NCBI RefSeq assembly: GCF_014698825.1
Contig: NZ_JACJTT010000051.1
Location: 1-35,457 of the forward strand
DNA: 35,457 nt
Origin: Richelia sinica FACHB-800
GTDB lineage: Bacteria > Cyanobacteriota > Cyanobacteriia > Cyanobacteriales > Nostocaceae
Reading direction: 5' to 3'
The translations under genes were made by a program, and so were the position numbers. How positions within the stretch are numbered: the first letter of the stretch is position 1; each line of letters opens with the position of its first letter. The notes beneath the pieces were generated by a model, which was given only the letters and a program-made list of their open reading frames with translations, was not told the origin of the DNA and did not search any database. Shown here piece by piece: positions 35,126 to 35,457 of this stretch.

Positions 35126-35141
35126 AATAGGCGCAAGAACC
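35118..35141 (-). repeat. ISL3 right terminal inverted repeat
   Basis: Read on the minus strand it starts GGTTCTTGCGCC, the partner of the left repeat, and it ends 16 bases past the transposase stop. Confidence 0.88.
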
Positions 35142-35419
35142 GAAAGTTTTTTCTTCCCAGGTAGCGAGAACTCTCTTGAATTGATGAGAATATCTTCAAT
35201 TTTCCTGATAGTACGATATGCTGTTGACTCGTTTACTCCCCAAGATTGACCAATATGAAAATAGGTGCGATACTCTCGCCAATATTCCAATGCTATTAAC
35301 AACTGGTCTTCTATGCTCAGTTTCCCCGGTCGCCCTGCTTTCCGCTTTATCCCTGTTCTGTCAAAGTGGGGAATGAAGGAAGAAGAAAAAATAGGATTAT
35401 CCAGAGGGTACGTACACAT
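35142..35419 (-). pseudogene. IS5-family transposase, N-terminal fragment
   Basis: The minus-strand product has the N-terminal region of IS5-type transposases with a helix-turn-helix: RTGIKRKAGRPGKLSIEDQL, then ALEYWREYRTYFHIGQSWGV and NESTAYRTIRKIEDILI. It ends at FSLPGKKKL, where the ISL3 right end begins. The frame then runs 50 bases into ISL3, adding foreign residues to a stop at 35093. The DDE catalytic core (roughly a hundred residues by family comparison) is missing from both fragments. It continues close to the window edge, so the other IS5 end lies near or beyond 35457. Confidence 0.82.
35347..35363 (+). repeat. 17-bp direct repeat flanking the insertion nest, right copy
   Basis: This is an exact partner of 33586-33602, here encoding (minus strand) the FDRTGIK region of the IS5 transposase fragment. 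Confidence 0.6.
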
Positions 35420-35457
35420 GAAATTGATTCATCAAAGCCACAAGTTTTGACAAGTAT

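Larger units (their letters stand above)
33729..35141 (+). mobile_element. ISL3-family insertion sequence
   Basis: The 1413-bp element is bounded by inverted repeats GGTTCTTTCGGATATTTTAT plus GGAG (33729-33752) and the complement of GGTTCTTGCGCCTATTTTAT plus GGAG (35118-35141), which match at 21 of 24 positions. Size, ends and the encoded transposase fit ISL3. The 8-bp target duplication normal for the family is absent: the flanks are ATTAAATC on the left and GAAAGTTT on the right. About 150 bp of non-coding sequence precede the transposase. Confidence 0.88.

Overview
The window looks like chromosomal DNA of a filamentous, probably heterocyst-forming cyanobacterium (Nostocales). The support is indirect but consistent: GCGATCGC (HIP1) octamers are scattered through it, base composition is AT-leaning, and it carries a high-light-inducible protein, a huge Ser/Thr-kinase/ATPase/histidine-kinase fusion, a STAND ATPase with a vWA-MoxR-type N-terminus, large cyanobacterial haemagglutinin-like proteins and an ISL3/IS5 mobile-element nest. 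The exact species cannot be told from the sequence.

Layout. 1-5.2 kb: a truncated zinc-ribbon Ser/Thr kinase (minus), a short dispersed palindrome, a lipoprotein-like glucose/sorbosone dehydrogenase (plus), a 389-aa protein with a C-terminal Fis-like helix-turn-helix (minus) whose promoter has a Fur-like palindrome in its spacer, a TMEM175-type channel (minus), the remnant of a DOPA-dioxygenase gene, and an intact L-lactate dehydrogenase with the fructose-bisphosphate-site residues. 5.3-16.2 kb: four tandem, same-strand paralogues of secreted TpsA-like (filamentous-haemagglutinin N-terminal domain) beta-helix proteins. The first three are preceded by a conserved leader of about 70 bp. All four end in the same C-terminal module, which holds the only two cysteines of the mature protein. 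No TpsB outer-membrane partner lies in the window. 16.2-20.5 kb: a PEP-CTERM protein and a small secreted protein (minus), a STAND/NB-ARC ATPase with TPR repeats (plus), and an hli gene (minus) with a consensus HLR1 (RpaB) site upstream. 20.9-24.0 kb: a 1013-aa membrane protein with about seven roughly 95-residue repeats. 24.5-33.2 kb: two consecutive signalling giants, a Ser/Thr kinase-AAA-GAF-histidine kinase (1813 aa) and a PAS/GAF histidine kinase (1055 aa), which share the same histidine-kinase subtype and have no response regulator beside them. 33.2 kb to the end: yidD, then an ISL3-family element inserted into an IS5-family transposase gene, with most of the middle of that gene missing.

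The pieces most likely to repay follow-up are the tandem TpsA array (shared leader, paired cysteines, gene-conversion tract), the Fur-like operator inside a promoter spacer, the STAND ATPase as a possible conflict or signalling protein, and the repeat-built membrane protein. I saw no rRNA, tRNA or CRISPR array. I do not claim a proven new system: the tandem secreted-protein array is the best candidate for one.
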